This document shows positions 1-9,599 of a DNA stretch of 64,000 nt, one piece after another. This stretch comes from Lineus longissimus (taxonomy: Eukaryota > Nemertea > Pilidiophora > Heteronemertea > Lineidae). The notes below the pieces were generated by a model. That model saw nothing but the letters and a program-made list of their open reading frames with translations, searched no databases and was not told the DNA's origin. The stretch is from NCBI RefSeq assembly GCF_910592395.1, contig NC_088319.1, forward strand, positions 4,714,001 to 4,778,000. Reading direction: 5' to 3'. The translations under genes and the position numbers were made by a program. Positions within the stretch are counted from its first letter, which is position 1, and each line of letters starts with the position of its first letter.

Positions 1-910
1 TTATATGGTGCATAGAGGCCATGACCGTCAATAAAAGAAGATGCAAGCTGAAACCTCCGAATATCGCTTTCTTTCACTTTCAATTTACAACTATTGCATT
101 GTATTGCAATAACAGTTTAATGGTCGAACTGACTCTTTCCATACTCTCATTTGAAAGATGATCTCCAAAATACGGCGATCGTCATTCAAATAACAGTCTG
201 TCTTCGACTTGCTCATAGTGTTTTTCATCTAGTCCGGCCGAGGGCACTTAGTTGAACTAAGGTATGTGACCACATCACATTTATTAAAAGATAGTGGTGT
301 TGCTCAGAACAAGATTACTTAGTATCCTTGGGATTTGCCTGACCAGAGTCTTTCAACCAGTCTGAGAGTCTTTCAAATTTTGTATTTAAAGACTCTTGCC
401 TAACCAATGCTCCTTTATGGTGTCAACTAAACCTGGTCAACTATAACATGACACCGGTTGCCCAAGGCTGTGTTTCATTACTATAATATTGGTGATCACA
501 CTATTACAATTCAGTGACAAGAGAATAGCCAAGTAAATATGGCCAGATCTAAAAGAATCCGAAATACACTTATACTGCATGTGTAATTTCCCTCAATATA
601 CTTATTGCGACAATTATATCTCCCGGAATATCAATGAATTTATTTATGCAACACGGAAATTCCTTACGGTAGAGAGTGGAATGCTATGATGTCTGTTTCG
701 ATTTCGCGTAGATATAAGAATTTAGACAAAGATTCTAGTGTGCAAATTCTGAAAAATTAACGTAGTGAATTATTAGACATAGTAGCAGTCAGAAATATTG
801 CATCCATAGCTGTGCCGTATCCGTCTCATCTTAGTTTCTTAATCAGCTACTGTGAGATTTGTTCGTGCAGCTCAGCTTTATAAACAATATAAGTCCACCC
901 GAGTACTTTG

Positions 911-1912
911 TTACAGAGTAAATACCTTTGCGGTCATTTGCTTACCAGTAGCGAATTTGGGCCAGGCAAATAATCTTTCATTCGCACCGACTATTAACCA
1001 ATGGTTGGAGACAAAAGGGTCACGTAAGGTCATCAATAACGTATTCTTAGCTTCCACCTCGAATTCATCCAGGCATGGCCCCAATTGCAACCTAAACAGA
1101 AATAGAGCGTGATTCTTAGGATTCAGCCTAAAGCTCTCCTTAGGATGCTCACTTAAAAATATGGTAACGAACTTCGCCCGATGAACCTCAACGACGACAT
1201 TATATGATCCTAACAAAGACAGAATTGCGGAGTCTCCCAATTTTCTGAAAAAATCATCACGTAAGATAATCGACGTGGATTTATTATACTCGTACGGTTT
1301 TTCTAAGATGGTGATGGAGTGTGTTCTAGCTGATGATTTATAGAGATAACCATTCAAATCACATCGGATATCATCTAACATGATGTTATCCATATCAAAT
1401 GATAAAACACTCTCGACACCAGGCTTAAGATAATAGTTTATCTCTTTTAGGCTTTTAACATACCGAAGTTTAAGAACGAACCCTACGTTTACTATTTTAT
1501 ACCAATTTAACCAAGACATAAACAGGCCTTGTCCCCTCTTCTTGATCTTCTGAAATTTGCATCGAAAGGTCAGCTCCAAGAAAACATTCTCACCACATGA
1601 CACCATTTTGAAATATTCGAACCTCGAATTCTTTGGACCGAGGCTTTTCTCAAGTTCACCATACGGTAGAATCAACTCTCGGCAATTGCTACTTCCAATC
1701 AAATCGAATTGAAATGCTCGCAGCTTATCAGAGACAGATTTCCGTCCACGACGAGTGCTAACACCTATGACATCATTGCCATATTCGCCAGCAATAAATG
1801 CGAGCTCGTTAAAATGAAAATGATACATCAGTTTAAAATCTCCGCTTATATCATCTTGGCTGTAGACGTAGACGTTACGATAAGGACTCGAGGAGTAAAG
1901 AAAAAGAGCCAC
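911..1912 (-). CDS. Large terminal exon of a host PAN-family gene, copy A
   Basis: This open stretch of 333 codons has a close paralogue at 24194-25195, and a broken one at 42818-43787. The two intact copies differ mostly by conservative substitutions, which supports real coding. I do not recognise the domain. The reading frame opens with GTG rather than ATG just after a CAG, so it is more likely an internal or terminal exon than a free-standing gene. The signal-peptide plus PAN exon of the same family lies upstream on this strand at 3129-3461. The phase between them does not match directly, so at least one exon between them must take part. The protein ends with TTL and a stop. The function is unknown; an extracellular protein is an inference from the PAN exon. 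Confidence 0.5.
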   Translation of the reverse strand: MALFLYSSSPYRNVYVYSQDDISGDFKLMYHFHFNELAFIAGEYGNDVIGVSTRRGRKSVSDKLRAFQFDLIGSSNCRELILPYGELEKSLGPKNSRFEYFKMVSCGENVFLELTFRCKFQKIKKRGQGLFMSWLNWYKIVNVGFVLKLRYVKSLKEINYYLKPGVESVLSFDMDNIMLDDIRCDLNGYLYKSSARTHSITILEKPYEYNKSTSIILRDDFFRKLGDSAILSLLGSYNVVVEVHRAKFVTIFLSEHPKESFRLNPKNHALFLFRLQLGPCLDEFEVEAKNTLLMTLRDPFVSNHWLIVGANERLFAWPKFATGKQMTAKVFTL

Positions 1913-2461
1913 TGTGTGGTAAAATACTGATGCCGCCCAGGGTGGGAACTGGCCATAGATCCTTAGATCACGGTACGACCGATAGGTGCCCCTCTGCTAG
2001 TTCGGCGTTGCGGTTAAAAGTTAAGATATGACATCTTAAAATGAAGTGGATGAAATTGTTGAAAATAGGTTTTAGTACATTACATTATGGGAGAGATGGA
2101 AGGCTGTCTCTCTCTGTTGATTGGACAATCTTCATAAGTAATGCGCTCATCTTGTTTATATAAACCCATTATTAACGTATCGGCGGATACAGCCTCTTTG
2201 GTATACCCTGTATATATTATAGACAGGTTGGGTCTTTTTTTCTAAGTCGATATAAATATAGGGGTTTCAGCAAATTGATACTAATGGAACTTTTCAAATG
2301 TTTATTGCAGATTCCGCTAAATCGGAGCCTTGTCCCGTTCCGAGTCCCACTCCGACTTCATCTCCGATATTGAATTACGTACGGTTATCTAATATTCAGT
2401 TAATCGACGAACGTTTTCATTGTGCCATTCCATCTGGATTTTTACAGTAATGTTTATAATA

Positions 2462-2710
2462 TCAAATTGGATCAGTGTATAAGATGGCTACAACGAAGTG
2501 GTTATCCAAATTGCAGTGCACGACTTGAAATACGACTTTATTATAGACAGGTACGCCTAAAACACAGGTCGGTCTGAATTCGAAAGTAGTATTGTGCAGT
2601 TTCACGTAATTTCTCATATATTTGTGAGAAATGTTTACCAGGTCAGTTGAATCGAAGTAATTATCAGACGACCATAATTTACCCTCAGAGTTGAAGTGTA
2701 GGTGTACACC
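2462..2710 (-). CDS. Putative internal or terminal exon, copy A
   Basis: This 249-bp block is open on the minus strand from a GGT codon just after a TAA to a TGA. The same 249-bp length is kept in copy B (25860-26108) and copy C (44657-44905). A and B stay open with mostly conservative changes, while C has gained a TAA. The product is hydrophilic with several aromatic residues and has no domain I recognise. A second short open stretch (about 2758-2860, minus) is also conserved. Splice sites are not clear, so joining to neighbours is inference. Confidence 0.35.
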   Translation of the reverse strand, partial: GVHLHFNSEGKLWSSDNYFDSTDLVNISHKYMRNYVKLHNTTFEFRPTCVLGVPVYNKVVFQVVHCNLDNHFVVAILYTDPI

Positions 2711-3128
2711 TTATTCCTCAGTTGACTGTACGCCATGCATTCCCACAAGAATTAGGTTTTTGTTTCAACAGCTGCATAAAGTTTCATATTCCAGTCTCGG
2801 GCGCTCCGGTTAACGTCGTTGAAGAAAATTTGAGTTCTAACAATTATGGGCGCAATGCGCGGATGATGGAGATCGTTCCATAGAACGAGTCATTCATACT
2901 AACTGTAATTAAACCCAACACACTAAATATACTAAATATGGCTTCTTTAGCCCTGGTAGGCAACCAGTCTAGGACTAACGAAATTCCGATATCAAACAGT
3001 CCAGTGCGAGCTTGTCAGTAGGGCAAGCAACGCCGTCCTAGTGTCTAACCGGTTGCGCACGCAACAACAGCAAATTATGTCTTTATTGCAAAATAGGTTG
3101 CGAATATAAAAACCGAAATATTGGCTAC

Positions 3129-3461
3129 CTGCTTTTTCCAAAGCCGATGCCCTGTTTTCCCGCCTCTGCAAGTCCAGTCCTTGGTAGCAGCATCCTTGTG
3201 AAGATGGCAGGTTTCCGTTTGATCATGGCCGTCATGGCCGTTCTTGGGGGTGATGAAAAAGGCAACGCACATCGGAATATTCGAGCATGCCATACCACAT
3301 CGAAGAATTGACTGAACTCGTAAGATTGCGAAAGTTAAATTGCTATCAGTTCCGTTAATGTCCATTGTCATGAATTGAAATGAGGAAAATACTAAACTTG
3401 CTGGAGCTCTGTCAATGTTGGTCAGGACCAGCAATAACTCCCATATAGTCATGAATTGCAT
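3129..3461 (-). CDS. First exon: signal peptide plus PAN/apple-like domain, copy A
   Basis: The exon encodes a hydrophobic N-terminal segment (residues about 3-25) that looks like a signal peptide. After it comes a cysteine-bearing module with the spacing of PAN/apple domains: an SILRCGMACS helix, MCVAFF, an ETCHLH strand, then WTC and GHRLWKK. A good donor follows (CAG then GTAGCC, intron from 3128). The same exon with the same donor is at 26527-26859 and 45324-45656. PAN domains mediate protein or carbohydrate binding outside the cell; the partner is unknown. The downstream parts of the gene are probably the minus-strand exons between 911 and 2860. Confidence 0.55.
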
Positions 3462-4746
3462 TTACACGCAATAGAATTCTTGATTGGATTACCTGCTTTC
3501 TCGAGATATTGATGGTGTCATTGCAAACTTATACCACAGACAAAATCCTCCGGAGCAAATCTTTAAAGTAAATGGCCAAAAATGGCCAAAAAAGACTATA
3601 TAAAATATATACCGGTATAGCACCTGTATAGGTTTTGTAAAGGACAACATATAAACTATAAGATCCCATGTGAAAAAAATCTATATAGTATATACAGTGT
3701 ATAATCTATGTATTTTATCAACATAGAAACTCTATATAACTAAAATAACTTTTTAAATCATACATGAAAAACCTATATAGCACCTATTAAAATCCGTTTA
3801 GAATACTGTAAAGGTAAAGGGTTTCTCAACAGATTTTCTTCAGAAAAATGTTTGCATGTGATTGTTTCTTAGCATGTTTGAATACACGATATAGCTAAAA
3901 CAAATTAACTAGTATCACCTACATCTACATGTAGGTGTCTATCCTTCACAATATTTCAGTCGACCTAACACATGCAATACAGTCAGTGTCGTCAAAAGGG
4001 CAAATGTCGTCATGGGTGCACCTTAGGTGTACCAAGGACCAAGCTGGGTATGTATGGATCGGGGAATCATCTCATACAGCATACCTAATGACATAATACT
4101 TTTTCTTTATTTCTTACCACCATCTGTAATACATGTATATGTACGCACTTTTTAAGCGAAAAATAGAACAAATGTTCGACACGAGATGTTCTGATTTGCT
4201 ACAAGACAAACATAGCATTTTCAACCTTGGACACAGGTTTTTAATCGGCGCGAATTTCACACTGGGTGCAGATAAGAATCTTTAAGTGAAGTTAAGGTAC
4301 ACCAAGATTGGTCCACCGATTGTTGGGCACTATTTAAGACATGTGGAACTTGTGGTTTTTAGAAGTCACTACGATACGTGCTAATTGCGAAGGGTACACT
4401 GTATACGCAGTTTCTTTAAACACCTCGATCAAAATAGGGGCTGTAGCTGGATGCAATGCCAACAATGACATGTAATTCTTGCCGAAAAGGAAAGGATTTT
4501 CGCGGCAAAATGCTTTCGCGATCATGACCTACTCGAGAAATTTGTGAAAACCTCCTTAACGCGAAATTTTCTGTTAAGACAAGCATATTTCGACAATGGA
4601 TCAATGACGATTTGATTATCGAAGTAACATTCTGAAATACATTGCTATCACAAATCATAGTTAGCCTCTTTCTGTTTGCGGAACTGAGAGTTTTTGGAAA
4701 CTCAACCAACAGCCTCATGGGTTATGTTAAAATGCAGAATTTTGCA

Positions 4747-4752
4747 TGGCAC
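4747..4752. repeat. Left target-site duplication of E1
   Basis: TGGCAC lies directly left of the E1 terminus and CGGCAC directly right of it (20368-20373), a 6-bp duplication with one mismatch. Paralogous copies B (about 28434) and C (about 47218) show the unoccupied sequence GCATGGCACGAG or GCATGGCATGAG once, which confirms the insertion point. Six-base duplications are typical of Polinton/Maverick insertion. Confidence 0.85.
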
Positions 4753-5493
4753 AGTAGGGTAATTATGACAGTTCTAACTCACTGACGTTTTGACTGACTT
4801 TCCTTTCAGACAAACACCAGTCAAAACTATTTTACAACTTTATTGAGTCAAACACCAGTCAAAACAATTATTCAGTCAAACACCAGTCAACACAACACAC
4901 AACTTCTTTCAGTCAAACACCAGTCAACACATCACACAACTTCTTTCAGTCAAACACCAGTCAACACAACACACAACTTCTTTCAGTCAAACACTAGTCA
5001 AAACATTATTCATTTTTATTCAGTCAAACACCAGTCAACACATCAAACAACTTCTTTCAGTCAAACACCAGTCAACACGTCTCTCCAATTTTGGATAACG
5101 GACTCACAGTCAAACACAGTCAACACACAACTTCTTCAGTCAAAACACCTCTTCAATTTAGAAGAATGGACTCACAGTCAAACACTAGTCAAACTATTTT
5201 ACAAACCGCTCGCTACGCTCGCAGAACAACAATTCTACAAACCGCTCGCTTCGCTCGCTTCATTCAAACGCTCGCTTCGCTCGCTGAACAACAATCCTAC
5301 AATTCTACAATTCTACAATCCTTCAAAAGTTCACAACTTCTTCAACGGAACAACTTCTTCAACGGACACAAAATAGATAAATTAATAAAAATTATTTTTT
5401 GTACATAATAAAGTATGTCCTTCCTCTCCGACGAACAACTTGAATCACGTATCACAAGATCAACAAATTATCTAAAGTGGAAAGAGCTCCCGT
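4753..5493 (+). repeat. Left terminal inverted repeat of E1 (741 bp)
   Basis: The reverse complement is found at 19542-20367. Its outer part is a minisatellite of CAGTCAAACACCAGTCAA-type units spaced by ACACAACTTCTTT-like sequence. The inner part has three copies of the CGCTCGCTTCGCTCGC motif, two units of a 17-bp repeat (about 5336-5366) and the first 79 bp of the gene at 5415. Homology stops abruptly after GAGCTCCCGT at 5493. Confidence 0.93.
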
Positions 5494-5714
5494 TGTACAC
5501 ATGGTACAAAATCAACTCTATCACAAATTTAACAACTAAAGTGGGTGAGTCAATGTTACTCTCCCTCCAAGATTCAAAAGGTGACAATGTCACCGCATGG
5601 GCGACGAGTGTGATCAAGCGAAAAATCACACCTGACCACCAGTATATACGGTCCACAGGTATGAAAGAGTCAAACAATGGTAAGAATTACTACCGGTTTG
5701 ACCTCGTGGAATAA
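5415..5714 (+). CDS. Small Polinton protein, possible OB-fold ssDNA-binding protein
   Basis: This 99-residue protein has a central pattern LYTWYKINSIT, then TKVGESMLLSLQD, then NVTAWATSVI. The pattern matches small proteins I recall from invertebrate Polintons, in which a beta-rich core could form an OB fold. A ssDNA-binding role in protein-primed replication is an inference, not shown here. The start codon and first 26 codons lie inside the left inverted repeat, so a truncated duplicate exists at the right end (19528-19620). The stop is followed at once by a perfect hairpin (5716-5741). It is one of only two plus-strand genes in E1. Confidence 0.55.
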   Translation: MSFLSDEQLESRITRSTNYLKWKELPLYTWYKINSITNLTTKVGESMLLSLQDSKGDNVTAWATSVIKRKITPDHQYIRSTGMKESNNGKNYYRFDLVE

Positions 5715-5715
5715 T

Positions 5716-5741
5716 TTTATAAGCTCTTAAGCTTATAAATT
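5716..5741. terminator. Hairpin after the stop of the 5415 gene
   Basis: TTTATAAGCT and AGCTTATAAA form a 10-bp stem around a short CTTA-type loop, two bases after the stop and in the gap between two convergent genes (5714 and 5822). It is similar in stem sequence to hairpins at 9571-9599 and 12517-12545. A role in mRNA 3'-end formation is inference. Confidence 0.5.
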
Positions 5742-5821
5742 TACAACCACACTACTTTTGTCTGACTCGCTAAAATAGCCCAAACTGATTATCTCAGATG
5801 AAAGTCATGTCATTTCGGATA

Positions 5822-6241
5822 CTAGGATGTAATGATGAGCTCAAATTCACTCGCAGAAATAGTTCCATTGTCAATGACTCTTGAAAGTAAATTATTGACA
5901 TTATTTAAACACGCTTTTTTCTTGGTTAAAATATCTATATGTTTCTTCTCTTTTTTCCTTAACTTAGGGACTACAATTTTTCCAGACAACCCTAACACAG
6001 TACAAATGGCGGAAATTGGTATGCTTACTACATTTCCAATCACAGTCGCTGCACCAATCGATGCCACAGTGATGCTGGTGATATACATTCCAATTTCACA
6101 ACCATGCAAGATTTGACTGGCTTTCTTATATCTGTTATGTAATTTTTTTCTTTCCCCAATATTAAGCTCTCATTCAGTAATTTTATTTTTAATTTTCTCA
6201 AGTCTAAATTCTTCAACCCCAACACCATCGACGTCATCCAT
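5822..6241 (-). pseudogene. Small membrane protein, interrupted by in-frame TGA
   Basis: An AATAAATGG-type start at 6241 begins a reading frame that meets a TGA after 23 codons and then continues in the same frame to 5822. The part after the stop has a hydrophobic, glycine- and isoleucine-rich segment (TSITVASIGAATVIG onward), a lysine-rich stretch (KLRKKEKKH) and a C-terminal ISASEFELI. This matches the intact 219-residue E2 protein at 59819-60478 in the same order (membrane hairpin, charged linker, STDEFTLIL). The gene is therefore a nonsense-mutated member of a conserved Polinton membrane-protein family of unknown function. It follows the penton-like gene directly on the minus strand. Confidence 0.65.
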
Positions 6242-6940
6242 TTATTCTAACCGTAAATCTATGGTACACGGGGTTTTAAATTCAATGGGTTCATTGTGCT
6301 GATTTTTGACATCAATTTCAACATAACTAAAATCCTGGTCTCGAATATCGACTTTTTGTAATGAAGTATATTCCACAAGATTGCCATAATAACCCCCTTT
6401 CGCGACGAAGGTGGAAATAATATCAGAAGGAACACCATTTAAAAAATTTTGTCTATGATCCACAATATTACAACAAATACGATATTCTTGATGGGGTAAA
6501 AATTGACAAGGGTCTCCTCCTTTCACTTCATTGATAACACGTGCGTCTTCCAACCTAACACCCAATAAGGAGCGTAATTCCTCATGGATCCACACAATAA
6601 ATGGTGACTTCACTTTTATCACAATTTTACCTTCGTTTTCCAAATAAGTGATCATCATCTTGTTCTGATGTCCTTCTTCCTCCAGCGCATGCTGTATCGC
6701 TTTGATATAAGACTCAATGGTATAAAGTCCTTCAGAAATATACACAGAACCTTCATTTCTAAAAGTATCACCTGGGGCTGATTCTGCAAATTGTAAATAG
6801 TTATTCTTCTCAAACCTCGAAATATTAAAATAAGTCGTGGGAATAATAGCATGTGCGACACGTACAGTTTTATACTGATTAATACTTGTCTTTAATGACT
6901 GTCTCTTTGTACCATGAAAGCGTAGATTCATACTTGACAT
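6242..6940 (-). CDS. Candidate penton (minor capsid) protein
   Basis: About 232 residues. The first ATG is at 6940, overlapping by one base the TGA of the upstream gene; the GTG three bases earlier is less likely. The N-terminus (NLRFHGTKRQ) is followed by AIIPTTYFNI, a beta-rich middle with GLYTIESYIKAIQ, and the C-terminus FKTPCTIDLRLE. This layout, including the LRLE-type end, matches the 316-residue E2 protein at 54862-55812 and resembles single jelly-roll minor capsid proteins of invertebrate Polintons. It would form the vertex of a virion. Fold assignment needs a structure prediction, so confidence is moderate. Confidence 0.55.
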   Translation of the reverse strand: MSSMNLRFHGTKRQSLKTSINQYKTVRVAHAIIPTTYFNISRFEKNNYLQFAESAPGDTFRNEGSVYISEGLYTIESYIKAIQHALEEEGHQNKMMITYLENEGKIVIKVKSPFIVWIHEELRSLLGVRLEDARVINEVKGGDPCQFLPHQEYRICCNIVDHRQNFLNGVPSDIISTFVAKGGYYGNLVEYTSLQKVDIRDQDFSYVEIDVKNQHNEPIEFKTPCTIDLRLE

Positions 6941-8406
6941 CACTTTATTTTAGAAGTAATTTTATTTGCTCTTTGTTTAATGGCTCCCATATTGTTTGTC
7001 AATACTTGAACAATGACAAGAATAGTGACAGCGACGGCTATAATCAAATGCTCCGCTAAAAATCCTACTACACCTGCTGCTGCTTTCAAGAGAGTGGATA
7101 CAATGGTTCCTAGAATTCCAGGGAGTGCTGCCAGAGCTTTAGAACCTAAGGAAAGTAACCAATTTTTTAATTTTATCAGACCTTGTGTAATTTTACTAGG
7201 TGTACCAGGTGTATCAGGTTTACCAGGTCCTATAGGTTTACTAGGTGTATCAGGTCTTCCAGGTCCTATAGGTTTACTAGGTGTATCAGGTCTTCCAGGT
7301 GTATCAGGTTTACCAGGCTTAGAAGGTGCACTTGGTTTTACTAAAGAGCCTATACCATACACGAAACTTGTACCAATGGCAGATAAAGCTAAAATAACTG
7401 CACTAACAATGGTAGCAAGTTTAAAGCCCTTCAATTTGAACAAAGCGCTAAGTCTGTCACCTAAGGATTCTTTTGCATCATTAACTATATCCCGTAAATT
7501 TCTAGCTGATTGTTTAAAATATTCCCTGCTTCTTTCAGTCAAATTAGTCACTTCATCTGTTTCTGCTTCATCAATTTCTCTAAGATTTTGTTCTTCATGC
7601 TCAATTAAAGGCTCCATTTCAATATCATCACTTTGTCTCAATCTGTTTATTTTATCTTTTATTCTGTCACGTGCTCGACTATATTTTTCTTTAATAGCTT
7701 TATACTGACGCCTGAAGTAGTCAATGACCTCATCTAATTTAGAATTCTTTGTTTTCATTGGTTCGTTTGAATTCAAAGTGGCATCTTGGATGTCATCAAC
7801 ATCATTAATCTCAACATCAACAAACTTTGATTCATTTGTACCAAGATTGGAGTCTTGTACAAGGTTGGTGTCTTCAGAAGTATCAATAATTTCAGGTTCC
7901 AGTGGTATTGGTGTACTAGAACTTGCTCCTTCTGCAGGAAACAATTGTCTTCTGCCTGTTGTTTCCCCCACATTTTCAAGTATTGGAGTTTTCCCCGCTT
8001 TATTTTCACTAAAAAATGTCATTAAATCTGCTGTTCTTCCTTTTACAGATCCAACCATATAAGGCTCTTTACTATTCATTGTTAGCCTAATGCTCTCCTT
8101 GTCAAAATTGCGAAAAAATATATCCTTTCCCTTAATTGTCATTCTGTTACGCAGGTCGTTCATAGTCTCCCCTGCCTTTAATTTTAATTTATTTTTTTCC
8201 ATAAATTTGTCTAAAAATTTAGTCTTTACATTAATGGCATCTTCACGTATATCAAGAGTAGGAGAATAAACTGATGGTACACCTCCTTCCAATTGTTCTC
8301 TAAGAATTTCATTATCCGCTCCTTGTTGATCTAAGACATCTTGCGCATCCACAAATGCAGGCTCTTCTTCATTGACAGGATTCTCAATTTCCACGACATT
8401 GTCCAT
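6940..8406 (-). CDS. Coiled-coil, proline-repeat, C-terminal membrane protein
   Basis: 488 residues with a distinctive layout shared with the E2 gene at 50375-51988: an acidic variable N-terminus; a charged helical region (about 230-320) rich in Arg, Lys and Glu; a first membrane segment near 340-370; a tandem proline linker of KPDTPG / KPIGPG units (about 375-410); and a strongly conserved C-terminal block including LAALPGILGTIV and VVGFLAEHLIIAV. The conserved C-terminus is very hydrophobic and could be membrane-active, as expected of a virion protein that crosses or sits in membranes. That role is inference. The start is in an AAATAAATGG context, and the stop overlaps the next gene's ATG. 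Confidence 0.6.
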   Translation of the reverse strand: MDNVVEIENPVNEEEPAFVDAQDVLDQQGADNEILREQLEGGVPSVYSPTLDIREDAINVKTKFLDKFMEKNKLKLKAGETMNDLRNRMTIKGKDIFFRNFDKESIRLTMNSKEPYMVGSVKGRTADLMTFFSENKAGKTPILENVGETTGRRQLFPAEGASSSTPIPLEPEIIDTSEDTNLVQDSNLGTNESKFVDVEINDVDDIQDATLNSNEPMKTKNSKLDEVIDYFRRQYKAIKEKYSRARDRIKDKINRLRQSDDIEMEPLIEHEEQNLREIDEAETDEVTNLTERSREYFKQSARNLRDIVNDAKESLGDRLSALFKLKGFKLATIVSAVILALSAIGTSFVYGIGSLVKPSAPSKPGKPDTPGRPDTPSKPIGPGRPDTPSKPIGPGKPDTPGTPSKITQGLIKLKNWLLSLGSKALAALPGILGTIVSTLLKAAAGVVGFLAEHLIIAVAVTILVIVQVLTNNMGAIKQRANKITSKIK

Positions 8407-8411
8407 TTATT

Positions 8412-8807
8412 TTAAAGAAATTTTGATAACACCGCAGATCCTACGACACTGCCCGCAATGTACATTTGTTCATACTTTTTCTGAGATTCACTTGGTGTAT
8501 AAAAGTGGTTTAAAGTAGGTTCAGGATGGATGCTGTCATACTGTCGAATGGAGTCTTTCATGTCTAACATGTCTGATTGTGCTTGATGTTTTTTCTGACG
8601 TTGTTCTGCAAGGAAATCTAAATGTTTAATTCTATTCTGACTCCATGCTGCAGATTGTTTTTGTAATTTTTCTAATGCTAGGTCATGGCGCTTTCGTTCA
8701 TCGGCAGCATTCTGTTTATCAAATGCATGAAAGAGTGCAGAACCTCCAACGAAAGCCGTCGCATTAGCTACAGCGCCAAAAATCGTCGTTAATATCATTC
8801 CGGCCAT
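8412..8807 (-). CDS. Small Polinton protein with N-terminal membrane segment and helix
   Basis: 131 residues. A hydrophobic N-terminus (MILTTIFGAVANATAFVGG) is followed by a long amphipathic helix starting DERKRHDLALEKLQ and a C-terminal hydrophobic patch (AGSVVGSAVLSKF). I recall similar proteins, with an RKRHDLA-type helix after an N-terminal membrane anchor, in invertebrate Polintons. No function is known; a minor virion component is plausible. The start is in an AATAAATGG context and the gene is packed tightly between its neighbours (5 bp and 20 bp gaps). No clear homologue was found in the visible part of E2. Confidence 0.55.
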   Translation of the reverse strand: MAGMILTTIFGAVANATAFVGGSALFHAFDKQNAADERKRHDLALEKLQKQSAAWSQNRIKHLDFLAEQRQKKHQAQSDMLDMKDSIRQYDSIHPEPTLNHFYTPSESQKKYEQMYIAGSVVGSAVLSKFL

Positions 8808-8827
8808 TTATTATAGGAGGAATTCAG

Positions 8828-9067
8828 TTAATTAGTGATGTTCTTTGGTAGACTCATATTTTTCTCAAGATATCCTTTCGTAATAATAGCAAGCGACACT
8901 GCACCGGTGAGCTTAACAGCTTCCATTAGGTCAGGTTTTCTAGGATCTCCAATGTTTGACTTTAATATCTTTTTAGCAGCCATTCCATAGCCAACAACAA
9001 GTGCTGCTAAAACTGCAGAGTGGTAAATTGTGTTTCCAATATTTTTCGTATCGATCACTGTGCCCAT
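8828..9067 (-). CDS. Two-TM small Polinton protein
   Basis: 79 residues with two hydrophobic segments (about 15-33 and 50-63) and a conserved-looking middle DPRKPDLMEAVKLTGAV. A VKLTGA-type stretch after a short membrane segment is a recurrent small protein in invertebrate Polintons as I recall them. The function is unknown. It has a TATATAAATGGG start context and lies in the same close-packed minus-strand block as the genes at 8412 and 9085. Confidence 0.5.
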   Translation of the reverse strand: MGTVIDTKNIGNTIYHSAVLAALVVGYGMAAKKILKSNIGDPRKPDLMEAVKLTGAVSLAIITKGYLEKNMSLPKNITN

Positions 9068-9084
9068 TTATATATAAAAAAATA

Positions 9085-9393
9085 TTATTGAATTTCTAGC
9101 TTTGTATTACCGCGTTGAGTGTCTACATTAGTCTTTGCGTTGCCCGATGAGTTTCTAGTACTCACCACGCTCGCTGCTGCTGAGTTGTAATACCACACAA
9201 ATGCAGCTACACCAATACCACCTACCACAATTAAAGGATAGTAGTTCATAGCTTGTGTGACGTCTTGTTGAACAGGCTTCTTCTTTCCTTTATTCAACTG
9301 ACCTAATTTCTTACCCCATTCAACTCTCTTAGGATTCTTTGGCTTTTCTTCTGTTGTTGTAATCTCTTTAGTGTCTCCTTGTACATCCGTCGT
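9085..9393 (-). CDS. Single-TM small protein with an apparent ACG start
   Basis: The frame is open from an ACG at 9393 to the stop at 9085 (102 residues). No ATG exists before residue 47 or so. The ACG sits exactly where its neighbours have ATG, in ATAAATAAACG instead of AATAAATGG. The N-terminal part has KPKNPKRVEWGKKLG, matching KPRSEKQLAWSRELG in the E2 protein at 54252-54788, so the region upstream of the first internal candidate starts is coding. A C-terminal membrane segment (YPLIVVGGIGVAAFVWYY) corresponds to VYVLGLGAIILASFIMF in E2. The start is either a mutated ATG or a true non-AUG start. Function is unknown. Confidence 0.6.
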   Translation of the reverse strand, partial: TTDVQGDTKEITTTEEKPKNPKRVEWGKKLGQLNKGKKKPVQQDVTQAMNYYPLIVVGGIGVAAFVWYYNSAAASVVSTRNSSGNAKTNVDTQRGNTKLEIQ

Positions 9394-9414
9394 TTATTTA
9401 TATGAAAAAATATT

Positions 9415-9556
9415 AACGACTATTAGCGACTATTAAAGTCATTATTAAAGTGACTATTAGCGACTATTAAAGTCATTATTAAAGTGACTATTAGCGACTA
9501 TTAAAGTCATTATTAAAGTGACTATTAGCGACTATTAAAGTCATTATTAAAGTGAC
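9415..9556. repeat. Tandem 34-bp repeat (four units)
   Basis: About four near-identical 34-bp units built from TATTAGCGACTATTAAAGTC and ATTATTAAAGTGAC lie between the genes at 9085-9393 and 9600. Each unit contains short inverted pieces (GACTTTAAT with ATTAAAGTC). It sits directly upstream of the ACG-start gene, so it may be a promoter region, but this is only position. Confidence 0.85.
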
Positions 9557-9570
9557 TTTCACTTCAACAC

Positions 9571-9599
9571 TTTTATAGGGTGTGTTAGACCTTATAAAA
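9571..9599. terminator. Hairpin at the 3' end of the 9600 gene
   Basis: TTTTATAGG and CCTTATAAAA pair around a loop of about 9 bases, directly past the stop codon (9600-9602) of the minus-strand gene. It is the same kind of stem as at 5716 and 12517. Confidence 0.5.

Larger units (their letters stand above)
1..4752. repeat. Host segmental duplication, copy A, left part
   Basis: The window opens inside a unit that recurs almost base for base from 23280 (copy B) and, from about position 308, at 42247 (copy C). It holds minus-strand exons of a PAN-domain gene family (911-3461). Positions 1-910 show no gene beyond the tail of the 333-codon exon. Positions 3462-4746 hold short open stretches present in all three copies, which look like conserved non-coding DNA. 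E1 interrupts the unit at 4753 and it resumes at 20368. Confidence 0.9.

Noticed and set aside
4334-4718. Minus-strand frames conserved in copies A, B and C (63 and ~97 codons)
   Set aside because: They overlap in different frames and their conservation follows that of the whole duplicated DNA; no domain or splice support.
4843-5408. Open frames of 177 and 105 codons in the left inverted repeat of E1
   Set aside because: They read through the CAGTCAAACACC minisatellite and the GC-rich motif; the right-hand copy does not keep the same frames, and composition is repeat-driven.
7013-8062. Plus-strand frames of 231 and 112 codons
   Set aside because: They are antisense to the conserved 6940-8406 gene; their proline/glycine repeats mirror its proline linker.
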